Positions 13,630 to 42,551 of a stretch of DNA of 64,000 nt are shown in pieces. How positions within the stretch are numbered: the first letter of the stretch is position 1; each line of letters opens with the position of its first letter. Below the pieces are notes generated by a model. That model made no database searches and was not told the DNA's origin. It saw nothing but the letters and a program-made list of their open reading frames with translations. The position numbers and the translations under genes were made by a program. The stretch is taken from positions 4,589,896 to 4,653,895 of the forward strand of contig OZ038320.1 in NCBI GenBank assembly GCA_964035795.1, in the 5' to 3' direction. This DNA comes from Pterobdella sp. o SKG-2022. Its lineage: Eukaryota; Annelida; Clitellata; Hirudinida; Piscicolidae.

Positions 13630-14512
13630 TTTTCAATGTACATAAATCAAATCAAATAAAATCAATGAAGAGTAGAATTATAGTGGCATCAACTTCAGGA
13701 GTTCCTAGACCACTGAGTATTATGAACTTTGAATGCAATTTAATGTAATGTAAGTTTTCTCAGATATGACAATTTAGAAAAAAAACTATGCAAGTATAAC
13801 TAAATAAACAAAACAGTTAACTATGATTATATGAAAAAAAGGTCTGTTAATTGAAACAAAAGCAACCATAATAATACTTATATAAATGAAATTTAGAAAA
13901 CTGAGTTGATTTTTTGAATGTATAAAAATAATTAAATCTGTGGTAATAAACAAAAAAAAAATATATAGATGAAACTTCAAATAAAATATTTAAAGCAATC
14001 AAATGTTAATTTTAAACAAAATTTGAACTTCATTGCCTTCATCTTTTTTCTTCAATGGGACTTCCACATCATCACAATTGAAACCAGAAATTGCTTATCT
14101 TTTTCTTCATTGTTACATTCTTTGATATTAATTAAATGATAATATTTTTTAAAATCTTTTATAGAAGTTTCATCCAAGTAATGCCAGCCTTTATTACCTC
14201 CAAAAAGCAATGAAGTGTTTATCTTTTTAATTTTTGTTGTTGCATAAGATGAAATTGTTGATGTTCACAATTTACCTGCTTTCTATGTAAAGCAAAAAAA
14301 CCGAAATTATCCCAAAAGAAGTAGTTCTTGTATGTTATTGTACTAAGTTATCGAATTTTGAAATAAAATTGCGAAATTATTTTAAAAAATAATATTTTGA
14401 CATTTTCAACTGAATTATGTAGTTTTTAAGTATAAAAAGCGACTATTCGAGCCGCCATTATAACTTCGACAGGCCACCTTCGATTGGCGCCAAAGAACAT
14501 TTATATAATAAG
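13630..14512 (-). repeat. Dispersed ~880-bp repeat, copy A (inverted relative to copy B)
   Basis: Read on the minus strand, this stretch aligns end to end with 34690-35575 on the plus strand. Shared blocks include TTGGCGCCAAT at the start, AATTCAGTTGAAAAT, CGATAACTTAGTACAATAAC, ACAAGAACTA, TTTCATCTATATATTTTTT and GTCTAGGAACTCCTGAAGTT near the end. Homology stops abruptly on the left at TTGGCGCC and fades on the right after TTTTATTTGATT. No long open frame or recognised transposase survives. A non-autonomous transposon or old segmental copy are both possible. Confidence 0.7.
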
Positions 14513-16644
14513 AGTGACTGTACTCCCAACATCACTTGTTTAACCACTCTCATTCAATGTGAAGCCATATGGTAAGATCGACTGTGACTTTCTCAAGGAT
14601 AATCTTGAATAACTCTCAAATTTCTTTATTAAACAGCTATTATAATCTCTTTCAACTTCTTGTTATCATTAAGATATATCTGCAAAGTAAAGTGTAGCAG
14701 AAACAACCCGAACTTCAAACTGAAGTTTGGCAGATAATATTCCTGAACAAGAATGAGAGTTCTGGAAACAGTATTTATAATTTTCTTTGTTGTATCTCAT
14801 TGGTTTTCTCTAACACTATGCTGACGCCCCCCTTACGAATTACAGAATATATCTAAATCTAGCTAACACTAAGTTTTCATCATCCATTAAGTAAAAAACA
14901 AAATATTAATTTCAGATTATCAATTTTTGTCATTATATTTTTTTTGTAGCTTGCTGTACAAATGAAAGAATGAACTGGATGCACTGTGGTATTTGTTTGA
15001 TGTGCTTGTAAAAGGCATTTCTTTACGAACTACTGAATTTAACGCTTGTAAATGCATTTCAATTAGCACATTTATTTGATTTCTTTGAAAAAATTGAAAT
15101 TACGTTGTTGTTTATATGAAGTAAATAAATTGGAAATATGCTTCTTTTTTGTTGATGATTTACACCATGGCTAGTACGAAAACTCATTTTATAGCTTAAA
15201 ATTGTAATTCAGGGTACGAGTTTTCTATAAACTTAAATTTTACGCAGTTTTTTGCATAAAATATTTTTGAAGTTTATAAAATATTCAAAAAAAAAAGTTC
15301 CAAATGAAAACTAAGCTTTGCATTCACAAAATATTTTGCAAACAGTACATAAATGAAACAATATAAAATATGAAACAAATAAAGAAACTGATAAAAAAAA
15401 ATGAAAAACGAAAAATATGAAGTAAGGTAAAACAAAAATTGAAAAAAAATATAATAGAAAGAAAATAAATTTGAAACAAAAGATAGAAAATTGAGATATT
15501 GTTAAAGAAAAAAAAGTTATATAATGTATAAAAAAACAGGGAAAGATGAAAAAAAAGTGTTATGGATCATGAAAAGTAAAAAGAGATACAATGAATGATG
15601 GTAAATTATTAAAAACACAAAAAGGTTATTGAAAAGAATGAAGAGATTATTGAAAGAATAAAAATAGTATTGGATAAATGAGTGAACGCACGGTTGGCTA
15701 TGTGATATGAGTTTATTAATTTTAGTCGTAATGCTTTCAGTGTATAATGTGTTTATTGAATTAAATGTTAGTAATTTTGTGAGAAATATCCCGCTATATT
15801 TGAAAGCTATATTTAAACAATATTCAATTATAGCTGTAAAGCAATATAGAAAATGGAAAACAATAAGGATACTTATGAACTAAAACATGGAAAAGTACTT
15901 TAAAAGGCTTTTTTAATGGTTAAGTGAATAGGGTTTCAAAAAAAGACGCTCAAATCTCGAATTTAAAACTATATAATTCACATAGGGATTTTACGAGAGA
16001 ATTATCTTCAAAGAATTAATTTTTATTATGAAAATAAAGAAATATTGGAAGACATCATAAAAGATCGTAAAACACCATACGAAGCTTACAAAGGTTTAAC
16101 AGCTGAAAAAAATTTCTTTTAAATTCGCAGACTTCAGTTGTAAAAGGTAACAGTCGAAATATTCTATTTGTGTACAGGCTTGTAAAATGCGTAATGCTTT
16201 TGTGTGTGAAGTGTGAGGCTGTAGCGGCATATTAGGTGTGTATGTACTAACATAATTGTTTGGTTTACAATATTGAAATTATAAAACAATACTGCATTTT
16301 TTTTACATATATAAAGAGAAGACACTCATGAAGTTTTCAAAGTTTATCATTCGTTAAGGCATTCAGGAGGGATCTTCTAAACTTTATGATATTTTAAGAG
16401 ATTTAAATGATAGTTTTTGGTTATATTTGTTTCAAAAATTAATTTCCAAGTTTTATATTTTCAGATCATTCAACCCAGAGTTGGCAAACAGCGGCAGAGA
16501 TTTGAATACTCTTAAATATTTTAATATTAATTTCATATATATAAATTATTTTTTAAAACTTAATACTTCACTATTATTTATTTATTGATAAGTTTCAAAT
16601 TACACGAATCATTTATTTATTTTTTATTGATTATTTTAATTAAA
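14513..16644. other. AT-rich DNA upstream of the homeobox gene
   Basis: No coding sequence recognised. TATATAAAG at about 16307-16315, some 330 bases upstream of the homeobox start codon, is a candidate TATA box. A polypyrimidine-AG at about 16455-16464 could be the acceptor of a leader intron. The stretch 15350-15670 is a very A-rich plus-strand tract. Confidence 0.4.
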
Positions 16645-18386
16645 ATGAATAATTTGAGCCAACAGGACAAACAAGGAGCATTCTGGTCGAAAAGACAGCA
16701 AGGGATTAACCCCAAACACAGCGAAAAACCAACCTCTACAACAGCAATTGAAGATAATAATGTAGACTTAAACAACACAATGAACACCACTACTAACCTT
16801 GGCAGAACCCTTTTGGACCTTACTTGTCTACCTTACGATGAAGATGTCAGTTTCATTCTCAACGAAAACAGGGTAACAAGAGACTCAAAAGAGCAATCCT
16901 TTATTATGAAAAATATTTTTTATAATAAAGATGAAAACAAGATTAAAAATGCCAACAAAGAATACTTTGAACCTGTAATGAATGCATACGCCGTTTCTCC
17001 TAGCATGTATTTCCTTCCTACCATGGCACCTAACTTCCCTTTAGAACACCCTCAAATACCGTCTAAACTTCAGCATTCTTTTTCACTACCGCAGCTCACC
17101 CACACTTTTCATGAGTTTCAGCTCATCCCACAAAATAAGAAGCCAGTACAAACTCAAAGAGACATCAACGAAATTAATTATGAACTTTTAAATAGTTTTT
17201 TCAATAACCAGAATTTAACAGAGCACCAAAAAATTGAACTGGAACGAGAAAAAAATGAATTTGAAAAAGTTTATCAAAACTTTTGTTTTAATCAAGTAAA
17301 AGTTCCTGAAAACGACAGAAATCAGTTTATAAACCTCGATAACAATGGGGGTGATAACCATAGTTTTTTAGAAGATTTATGTGTATTTTTGGAAACGAAT
17401 GATATAGCTTTAACGCCTTCACCACTCACACCTCATCTGCCTAATGCTAACCAGCACAACGCCCCTCTTCAAGTCAAACAGCCAACATCAAATTTTATAA
17501 AAAACCTAGAACCGATATTGAACAATTGCAATAAAGTCATTCAAAACACACAAAGCGCTGGAGTAAAAAGCATTGTAACATCCTCCCACACCATAAAAAA
17601 CACAACCACAACGCCTGAAAACTCACCGCCTTTTCTCACTAGAACTATAAACTCCTCCGGGTATTGGTCAGACACACCAACCCCAAACAATACTAAATAC
17701 CAAAATTTACACATAATGAATAAAAATACTTTTAAAGAAACCAATATAAGAGAAGCAGAAAAAAAAGAAAATTTTGAAGATAAGTGTGAAAGTCCATGCA
17801 AGACTAGTGCAGAGCTATGTATTCATAAAGGCTTTATACCCCATAATAGGGAAGCGGATTTTCATTCTTATGAGAATCATATTCCCGAACATTACTCTAA
17901 TGTTCACACTTTTTCTGATGAAAATTTATTAAATTTTCATATGAAAGAGAATGAAATTTTAAATATTAATAATGTGTGCAAACAATCAATAACAGGCTCG
18001 TATGAAAACTCTCAATTAAAACAGAATGCAAACAACCAAGCAGAAAAAGAAGAAGGAAAAGCAAGAAAAAGAAAAAAAACTAGGCACAATTATAGTAAAG
18101 AGCATCTTGAACTATTGGAAAAAGAATTTAAGGTTCGCATTTGAATATTGGTTTTTTGGGAACAACACATATATAGAAGCATAATTGATTCCTAAACTAC
18201 TATTAATTTTTATATCTTTTTTGCTAATTACTTCGAAAAGTAAATAAAATAATATAAAACCAACAGAAATCTGAATATTTAACAAAGTCCGCATTGGAAC
18301 AGTTAGTTTCGCAGATTAAGATCCCGCAGTGCCACATCAAAGTGTGGTTTCAAAACAAGAGGATGAAAATGAAGAAATCAAAATGA
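16645..18386 (+). CDS. Divergent homeobox transcription factor, homeodomain at extreme C-terminus
   Basis: Two exons, 16645-18132 and 18267-18386, join in phase 0 into 535 residues; the intron has donor GTTCGC and acceptor CCAACAG. The start is the ATG at 16645. Residues 1-475 are low-complexity, rich in Asn, Glu, Thr, Lys and Ser, with no recognised domain. Residues 476-535 form a complete 60-residue homeodomain starting RKKTRHNYSK. R5, L16, F20, W48, F49, Q50, N51 and R53 are present (helix 3 IKVWFQNKRMKMKK); position 52 is Lys. The intron splits the homeodomain between positions 21 and 22, and the stop follows position 60 directly. Gln50 fits Antennapedia-like binding preference, but the helix 1-2 sequence is too divergent to name a family. 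It is predicted to act in the nucleus as a sequence-specific DNA-binding regulator. Confidence 0.87.
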
Positions 18387-20812
18387 GCCTCTCAATTTAA
18401 ACCTTTCTCAACTATTGTGACTCTATTTTTACATTTTTTACGTGTATTTTGTTATTTTCTACTTGTAAATATTTGAATTTTTGAATTGTATTATTTCAAT
18501 GGTCATTAACAGACCTTTATATAAGTCAATACGGGCTGAAAAACTGCTCAAAAGCTTTGATAGCCTTGGGACGTCCATTTCGAAAAAACTAAAAGTTTCA
18601 TATTTTTATTTTTTTTTTTGAAAAAAAATGATTTAATTTCGAAATTAAATTTATATTTCACGCCTATGATTTGAACAAGGTTTAGAGATAATTAATCCTC
18701 TATCAAACGAATCAAAATGAGCTTTACACACGCTTAAATAAACCAAAGTCATTTATTTTATCTCATGAACTGACTTCACTATGATAAAACGAAATTCTAT
18801 GTACCTTGTACATAAAACCTAGGTAAAGAAATGGTCCTTATATGATCTGTGATTTCAAAAGTAAATTATACTAAAATATGAACATTTTCAATAAAATCAT
18901 GAGCTTTGTTCAGCCACTGATATGAAAAAATATGAATAGCACTAATAACACTTCTAACCACTAGCAAAGATTCACGAAAATAAATTTAAACTGATTGAAA
19001 ATATAAAAACAATTGTGAAAATTGTAGATATTTCTGTAAAATATCAAAAAATATTATATTTAATTTGATTGCCAGCGATGGTTTTTGTATGTACAAATTT
19101 TCTATTCAATTGTCAAAATGGCAACTTAAAAAGCTGAAGATTTGAATTGCATTAATTAGACGTATATTCCAAGTAATGTTATAAAACAATTTTTTTGTGA
19201 ATGATTGATACTTAAAATTACTATCAAGCAGAAAATTTAAAATGTTTTCATCGTTAAAATACTTTTCAAAAAAGATGTTTACCGTCTTGTATTGAAGATT
19301 CAATAAAAAAAATCATGACAATATTTCTAAGGTTTTGGCCATATATTTACACCATTAACTCTTGCTATGGGAGCGAGCTAATGCAAAGGCTAATATTGTA
19401 CTGTTGCTAATAATAGGAGAAATAAGAGCAATTTCATATGCTTCGATGGTCGTAAGCCGATAAAAGTCAATCGAATGTGTTTTGAGACAAGTGAATGTGC
19501 TCGAAAATTTCAGGCAGTTCATACCATATTGAGATTTTTTGGTCGATAAGTCTTAACTATTTGATACTCAACAATGTAAAAATTTAATTTAATAAATCAC
19601 CACATACGACTGAATAAAATTTGAGAAAATCTAAGAAGAATATAATTATTTGTTTGATGTATGAGGCTTTCAATGAAAACTAAAAAGCAAAACAACTTTC
19701 ATCAATGAAACAACTCTAATTTTTTTTCTCGAAATAGTTTAATACTGTAGATCAACCTTTATATCTTAAAAAAACCAAATCCTCTTCTAAGACTTTCATT
19801 AATTTTCACCAAGGAGTTTATGGAGTTGTTGAATATTCTACTAAATTTGTATAAAAGACAACGTGTTATTGAAGGGCTTACGTTAGAATGCTGGATGAAA
19901 TTTTGGTTAAAAGCTGTGAATTTAGAAATTTCTAAATTTGCTTTTTTAGATTATTTTTAAAAATTAAAAACTCATAGTAGTATTTCAATAAAATATATAT
20001 ATGAATCTGAATGCTTTGAATGAAACACACATTTAATGGAACACACAATGGCTTGACAAAAGTATAAAATATAAAGTTGTAAGACTGTGTTACATTAGAT
20101 GAACAATCGAACGGTGCTCAATTTATTTCCGCTCCCTCTTTTTTCTATATCTTCTTATGGTTCTCAATATAAAACACAAAAAATATGTCGAATTCAAAAT
20201 AAATATTTTTATTTATTTTATATGGAGAATGGATTTACGATCTTTGTTTATTCTTTTATGAAATAGTTTATGCACTTAAATCCTCCTTACAACAATGGTT
20301 ATTTCTTAATCATCATGTTTGAGAGGATTTCAATGGGCAGAGGAAAAATAATTGTTGAGTTTTTTTCAGCTGAAATCGTGCACAACGTTTGGAGGTATCT
20401 GTTAATTAATACCAGTATTGAAACGATAATAAGCAAAAATTGGTTGAATTATTGAAGTAGGAAGCGTTATAGAGGCGGAACTATCATTCAAAAACATTAA
20501 ACTACGTATTGGAACAATATTATTCAAAAAAAAATTTCAAAAAAATTTTTTTCTTATTATTTAGAGCTTCTTTTCGGTCTGAAAAATCTTAATCTTTTTA
20601 ATCTAAGAAATTCTTCAAACATCTTTCAAATGTTTTTAAAAGTATTCAAACTAAAAAATGTTCGAAACAAACATTTTAAAATAATAAAAAAGTAAAAACC
20701 AAACATAGAAAAAAATTTAAAAAACTCAATTAATGAATTTTTCAACAAACAAAACTCCTCCACACACAAATAAACTCAGCCCCATCAAATCAACTATTAA
20801 TCCAAACAGTAC
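18387..20812. other. AT-rich DNA between homeobox and stomatin exons
   Basis: No coding exon recognised on either strand. The final stomatin exon(s), which should encode the conserved Tyr-Leu-Gln-Thr-Leu block and C-terminus, were looked for here and not found. Short open frames at 18112-18294 (-) and 19106-19303 (-) have no domain. Confidence 0.45.
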
Positions 20813-36469
<15,657 letters not shown>

Positions 36470-39003
36470 CTGAAAATTTAATAAAGGAAAATGTCAATGA
36501 TTATTGATGGTTCTCATGAGGCTATGGTTTTTGAAAAAAAATGTTATTATTTATAGAATGAAGGAGTTTTTGAAATTGTTGCTAATGATTCTAAATTACT
36601 TTGGTAGTTGTAAGAGGCCTTCCTTTTGACTGAAGAATCAAAAGAGTACTGAGATTCGTTTTTTCCTTCCATTTCGTTTAAAAGTTTTTCATAAAGTGTT
36701 TTCAAACGATTAACAATTGGTAAATTTTTTTGAGCATTTACTTATTTTAAAAATATCTTTATTAATATTTGTGTCTATTACTTTATAAAAAGCGTTTTGA
36801 GTGATTTATCCATAAATTTTAATGAGGTTTCCATGTAAAATTCATCTTTATTTGATATTTATTAATTTTCACGAAAAAATTTTTTTGAATGGATTTCAGA
36901 TGCAGAATACTTTTATGATTAATTCGAGAATTCAATAAAAAATACCCACGCAATTTTTTGTACGTTTATTTTCTGCAGTAGATACTCTCCGTGCTTGAAA
37001 TTTTTTTACGATGTGTCAGACATTATGTTATATGCTGGAAACTCATTTGAATTTTGCTTTATATTTTATCCGTGTTTATCAAAGAGATGAGTGGTTTTGT
37101 ATGCACGTGACTTTTTATCAAAATATTTGACTTCAAGTGTTTCTTTCTATCCTTTTTGTTGAAGCTTCTGAGCTGATTGAGAATCTGCAAGTATTTAATA
37201 GAAACATCATAGAAAACAATAAATCATTTTTACTTTTTAGCATACCTATAAAAAAAACGCTATTTTTTAAAATTTTGGTGATTTTATCTGCCAAAACTAC
37301 AACTCATGAAATGTTTTTTGACATGAAAAAAAATTAAAAACATGTAACAAATAGCACCATCACTTACCAGAAACTCTATTTCGTGTTTTTGTGTTTTCTC
37401 AAAACAAGCATATATATTCAAATGAAAACAAATTCCTCTTTCAACAAAATTTAAACATTTTAAAGCTGTTATCTGCAGATTTTGATTCAATAAAAGATAG
37501 AATAGAATAGAATTTTAAATTACTCTAATACTGATGTCAAAATTCTTGCAGCCTTCAAAGTTGAGACGACATGCCTTTCGTATATATGTGATTCTGTGTG
37601 TTTACAACATGACTGTCAGGAAAAAATTCTTAAATGGTGAAGTTTTTAAAAATATTTTCGTGTGACAAATTAAAAATTTCTTTTTGAGTTTTTTTTCTTT
37701 GAAAAAAGTTATGTAATATTATTGAGAGACAGGTGAAACTGAAAAATGGTTTTGTTCAATAGAAAAAAAATTTTTATACATTAAAGTCATAAAAACTCAA
37801 ACGTTCAAAATATCTTGATTTTTTTTATCCTTCTGTTTGCCAGGTCTCGTGTGATGGAATAATTTTTGAATTTAAACTAAGCAAAAGTCTATCTTTATGT
37901 TTAATAATTTAGCCCGTGCTCAAAGTTTTCAAAATATTTACAGGTTGTCTGAGCGCTGGGCATAATTGATTTGCGAGTTATTCAGCCGCAGTAGTAGTTA
38001 TAAGAACTCCTTTTAATGACAGCTTAGAATAGATGGAACAATAATTGTTAATTACTGTTTCTGTAGGATATTATATTCCATACATACAATTGGAAACTAA
38101 AACGTGTTTTTTTTATTTCTTTCATGATTGGTTGGTGAAAAAAAGTAACGTTTTGTTGTTTATTTATGAATGAAGTGACTATGGGTTGTTATAACCTTTA
38201 GTATAAATATGAATAAAATGTGAAGTATTAAATTTTATTAACAAATTGGTGTTAATTTTAAAAATCAAAAGTAAAAACAACCCCTAAATGAAAATAGCTC
38301 TCACTAGTCCCTTAGTCTTTATGCAATTGCCATAAATTTTAAAAAGCTTTGAATTATCATAAAACACTCACATTGTTTATTATGTTAGTTATTATTATAC
38401 ATCAAGTTATTTTCATTGAACTTTTCAATATTCGCGTCTCTTGTGGCAAACTCCTATCGATTGAATTCTTTAAAATTCTCACAAAATTTTTCTATTTTTT
38501 GTAAAATAAAAATAAAAAAAAGTTTAGAAACGAAAAAAACATGATCGAAAACACATGAAAAATTCGAATTCAGGCAAAAATCTTTGTAGCCAAAGTTTAA
38601 ACAAACTCGCAGTAAAAAGTAGCAAAAATCTTTCGAAAAGATAATCAAATAGTTCCATTTAGTCTACAAATTTGAAATTAAAAACAATCCACATGCCAAA
38701 AAAGAAAGAAAATACTCATTGAAAGTTTTCATTACCACTTTTACTGCATGAAATGGCTGTCTAGGAGAATTTTTTTACTTGAAAGTTGTATGATTCACAG
38801 GGATTTGAGAACAGGTTTCTATAAAATAAATATAAACGAAAAATTTCCATGAAATTTATTCTCTAACGCAAAAAATTAATTTTTTCAATCAAATGTGAAG
38901 CTCTTTGAAAGAAATGCCCATATTCTGAAGTTCTGTAGAGAAATTTCGTTAATTAAACAAATTGAAACGAAATTTATATCAAAATAACGTGAATGATAAT
39001 AAT
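36470..39003. other. AT-rich DNA, upstream region of the stomatin gene
   Basis: No exon recognised, although the stomatin start-codon exon (ending in phase 1) should lie here or further right. Short open frames (37137-37337, 37284-37490, 38454-38648) have no domain. Confidence 0.45.
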
Positions 39004-42000
39004 AATAATTAGATATTTATATAGCGCCTTTTACGCATCGTTCAAAGGCGCTCTGCTATGAACTGCTTGAAAAGGTAGGTTTTTAAATTTCTAAGAAAAA
39101 TAGGACAGGGAGAATATTTAAAATTAGGAGAAAGAGAGTTTCAGAGAAATGGACCAGAAAAAGAAAAAGCAGATTTAGCAAAGGAGTGAAATAATGAAAA
39201 GTTGAGAACGAGCAGAGGACCGTAGACCGGCACGTTTAGGAAAGAGTAAGAGGTTAGAAAGATAGGAAGGCGAGGTAGAGTGAGAAATTTTGTACATAAG
39301 CGTAGATTTTGAAAGAAAAGCGAAAGTGAGGAGAAAGCCAGTGAAGATCGACAAGAGATGGAGAGATATGGGAGAATTTAGGAGTATGAGAGACCAGGCG
39401 TGCAGCAGAGTTGAAAGCTTTAACTAGAGGTTAGAGAGTAGATTTAGGAAAATTAAAGTACAAAGAGTTGCAGTAACAAGTCGAGAAAGAACAAGAGAAC
39501 AGACAAGAATCTTAAGAGAAGCTTCATCGAGATAAGAAGAGATCTGTCTGATACGACGTAAGTGAAAAAAACAACAAGAAGCAACAGAGAGGATTTGAGG
39601 ATTAAAAGAAAGAGAAGAATCGAGAAGAAAGCCAAAACAGCGAATAGTGGAGGAAGGATAGATAGTTAGGTCAGAAATTATAATGGGAGGGAGAGAAAGG
39701 AAGGAAGAGATTTAGACTTAGAAAGATAGATAAAATTAAATTTCGAGGAATTAAATTTTAGATGCATGGACTCGCTCCATGAGAGAATAGAAGAGAGACA
39801 GAGACTAAGCCTATCAAGAGTAGAAGAAAGGGAAGAAAGAGGAAAAGAAGAGAAGATGTAGGTGTCGTCAGCAAAAAGCTGACTTTGAAAAGAAAAAGAT
39901 TCGATGAGACAAGAGAGATGAGAGGTATAAAGAATAAAGAGAAGAGGTCCAAGAACAGATTTCCGAGGAACACCAAAAGGAAAAGAGAGAGGAGAAGAAG
40001 AAAAGTTGTTAATAGAAACAGCGGAGGAGCGGTTAGAAAGATAAGAGGTAAGCCAGGAAAGTGAGAAGCCTTAAATACCGAAAGAGGAGTTGAAATGCTG
40101 CAGTAAAAGTGAGTGGTCAACAGTATCAAAAGCATAAGAGAAGTCAAGAGAAAAGAGAAGAGAAAGCTTACCAGAGTCGAAAGCTAGAAGAGCATCATTA
40201 GAGATTTTTAGAAGGCAGGTTTCAGTAGAGTGCCGAAAGCCGGATTGGGTAGGGGGTAGAAGATTTTTAGAAAGAAGAAAGTTGGAGGTAAATAGCTTTT
40301 TCCAGAATTTTGGAGAGAAAGGAAAGGTCAGAAATAGAACGGTAGTTGGAGATGATAAAAGGATCAAGAGAAGGTTTTTTCAGTATTGGAGTAACGATAG
40401 ATGATTTAAAGAAGCTGGGAAATTTAAAAGTAGCTAGAGAAAGGTTAATAAGATTGAGAATAATGGGATAAAAGAAAGAGGTAAGATCATTAAGGATTTT
40501 TGGAGGAATAAGGTCAAGGGAGCAGAAAGATGAAGATACAGATTTGATGATGGAGATGAGGTCTGTGAAGGTGATGGGTGAAAAGTGAGAAAGCGAGACA
40601 AAGGCAGAAGAATACGCTGGAGGAGTGTGAGATGATGAGCAATTAGTTCTAATAGAAAATCTTGTTGTGAAAATAGTCCTGAAAAGCTTGAGAAGAAAAA
40701 GGATGAGGAGAGGATTGTTTGGAGAGAATGCGATTGAGATTTTTCCAACGAAAGGAAGCAGAGTTGATGGAAGAAAAAAAAAAATTTGAGTGTTTGGAGT
40801 GGAGAAGAGAGCTTTAGGTTGATAGGTGAAAAAGCCAAAGAATGTGAGAGAAAGAAGAGGGAGGGGAACGATAAGAACGTTCGAGCTTGCGTAAAGTACA
40901 TTTGGATGTGACGCATTCACCATCAAACCAAGGAGCTTTGAAGGAGGAAAGACGTGAGATAAAAAATTTAATGGGAAGAAGCACATTCAAAGTATTAGTG
41001 AGAAGAGAGTCTAGAGCAAGAACAAAGTCATCAACATCAGTGAAAGAAGAAGAGTCAAAAGAAGAAGCCGAAAGAAGTTGGATGGAAAGTGTTTTGTTGA
41101 GTTGAGGCCAAGAACGAGTAGATACCTTGATAGTAGAGAAGAGTTTGATGGGGCTGGCAGGGAAAGAAGATTGAATAAAGTAGTGATCAGAGAAGAAGAC
41201 TGGGTGAGCAAGAATACTAATGAGTTTGATAAAGAATGATGTAATGAGAAAATCAATGGTGTTGCCAGAGGAATAAGAGGGAAAGTGACAGTGTTGGGAA
41301 AGATTGAAAAGTTTAAGAAGTTTCAGAAATTTTTTAGTGTAGAAATTAGTTTTGATGTTGTTTGAATGTTGAAGTCACCTAAAATATAAAAAGGGGAGGA
41401 AAGAGTATATAAGAATTCAAGTAAGGCAGAGAAATCATTAATAAATGAAGAGAGAGTAGAAGGAGGTCGATAAATAACAGCAATAAACAGGGTGAGAGTA
41501 CCAAATTTAAAAGAAGAGACAAAGGATTCAAGATTTAAAATTAGGATGGAAGGTTTTAGAAGAGGAAAAGGTAGATTTGTAAAAAAGACAGATTTTTCCA
41601 TAAGTGGAAAAAGAGGTAGAGAGGGGATTTTGAGGAGCATAAGCAAGTTCAAGGAGAGAATAAGAGGGAGGACAAGCAGAGATGAGAGGAGAAAAAGCAG
41701 ATTCATGCCAGGTCTCACTGAGAGCTAGAAAGTCAAGGTTGGAGTCAGAAAGGAGATTGAACACATGAATAAATTTGTTATTAGGAGATTTTATGTAGAG
41801 AAAAGATATATTAATGGATTTAAGAAGTTTAGAAGAGTTATGAGATGAGTTGGATGAATTAGAATTGAGAAAAAACGATTTAGATTTTAGGTGAAAGAAG
41901 GAAATAAGAAAGCAGTGAGAGAATGTAGAACTGGAGAAAGTAGAAGTAGTGGATGATGAAATACTATTGAGAACAGAAGAACTACAAGATTTGAGATTGA

Positions 42001-42290
42001 AGAAGAAAACGCGCCGCCTGACAGTCCGAGGAGAGAGAGAAGAGAATTTAGAGAAACTAAGTAGAAAATCCCGAAAGCAGGGCATAGGTTCAGAGTAAAT
42101 ACGAGGAACAGAAGAAAAGAGGAAAAAAATTAAGGTTTTGTAAAAAAAATAATAATTAAATAGACTAATAAAAACAAAAAATTGAAAATGAAATACCTTA
42201 AAAAAGAGAAAAAGCAGTTTATAGCAAAAGCAAACCGATAGAACGGCTGCTAAAAGTGAACTCAATAGTAATAGTCAAATGAGCGAAATG
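39004..42290 (-). mobile_element. L2/CR1-type LINE, nearly full length but frameshifted
   Basis: Minus-strand pieces in order: an apurinic-type endonuclease domain (NLDFLALSETW within the frame 42265-41528; FIAVIYRPPSTLSSFINDF and YILGDFNIQ in 41718-41323), a linker frame, then reverse transcriptase (PILKKPSLDPFIISNYRSIS, LSFLSKILEKAIYLQL in 40986-40267; SGFRHSTETCLLKI and LDFSYAFDTVDHSLL in 40367-40071; LFADDTYIF near 39870) and the C-terminal LWNSL block near 39130. At least four frame changes make it inactive. It ends with the inverted repeat AGCGCCTTT/AAAGGCGCT, TATATAAATATC and a short ATT tail at about 39001. Its host-sense strand is heavily pyrimidine-biased, giving Ser/Phe/Leu-rich protein. 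Confidence 0.88.
39021..39055 (-). promoter_or_regulatory. LINE 3'-terminal stem-loop
   Basis: AGCGCCTTT (39023-39031) and AAAGGCGCT (39044-39052) form a perfect 9-bp stem around a 12-base loop, immediately before TATAAATATC and the ATT tail of the LINE. L2-clade reverse transcriptases are known to recognise 3' stem-loops in their RNA. Similar terminal hairpins occur in the truncated LINE at 48764-48793 and SINE copy 4 at 60385-60414. Confidence 0.7.
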
Positions 42291-42551
42291 TCCCCGCTAT
42301 GAAATATGTATCAATATATTACTTGGTAACCCCTATAACAGTATAAATAAGCGGTGACTTTAGTGTTTCTCATACTTGAAAATGTTATTTAATTAACAAA
42401 ATTTATTTGTGTCTTCATATTACTTGGTAATACTAAAGTTAGTAATACTAACTTTATATAATTTTTACTACTAGTAAGACAATTTTAAATATAATAAACA
42501 AAATTCAGATGGGTAAATATATTGAAACGTTATCTAATATAAAAAGTTCAC

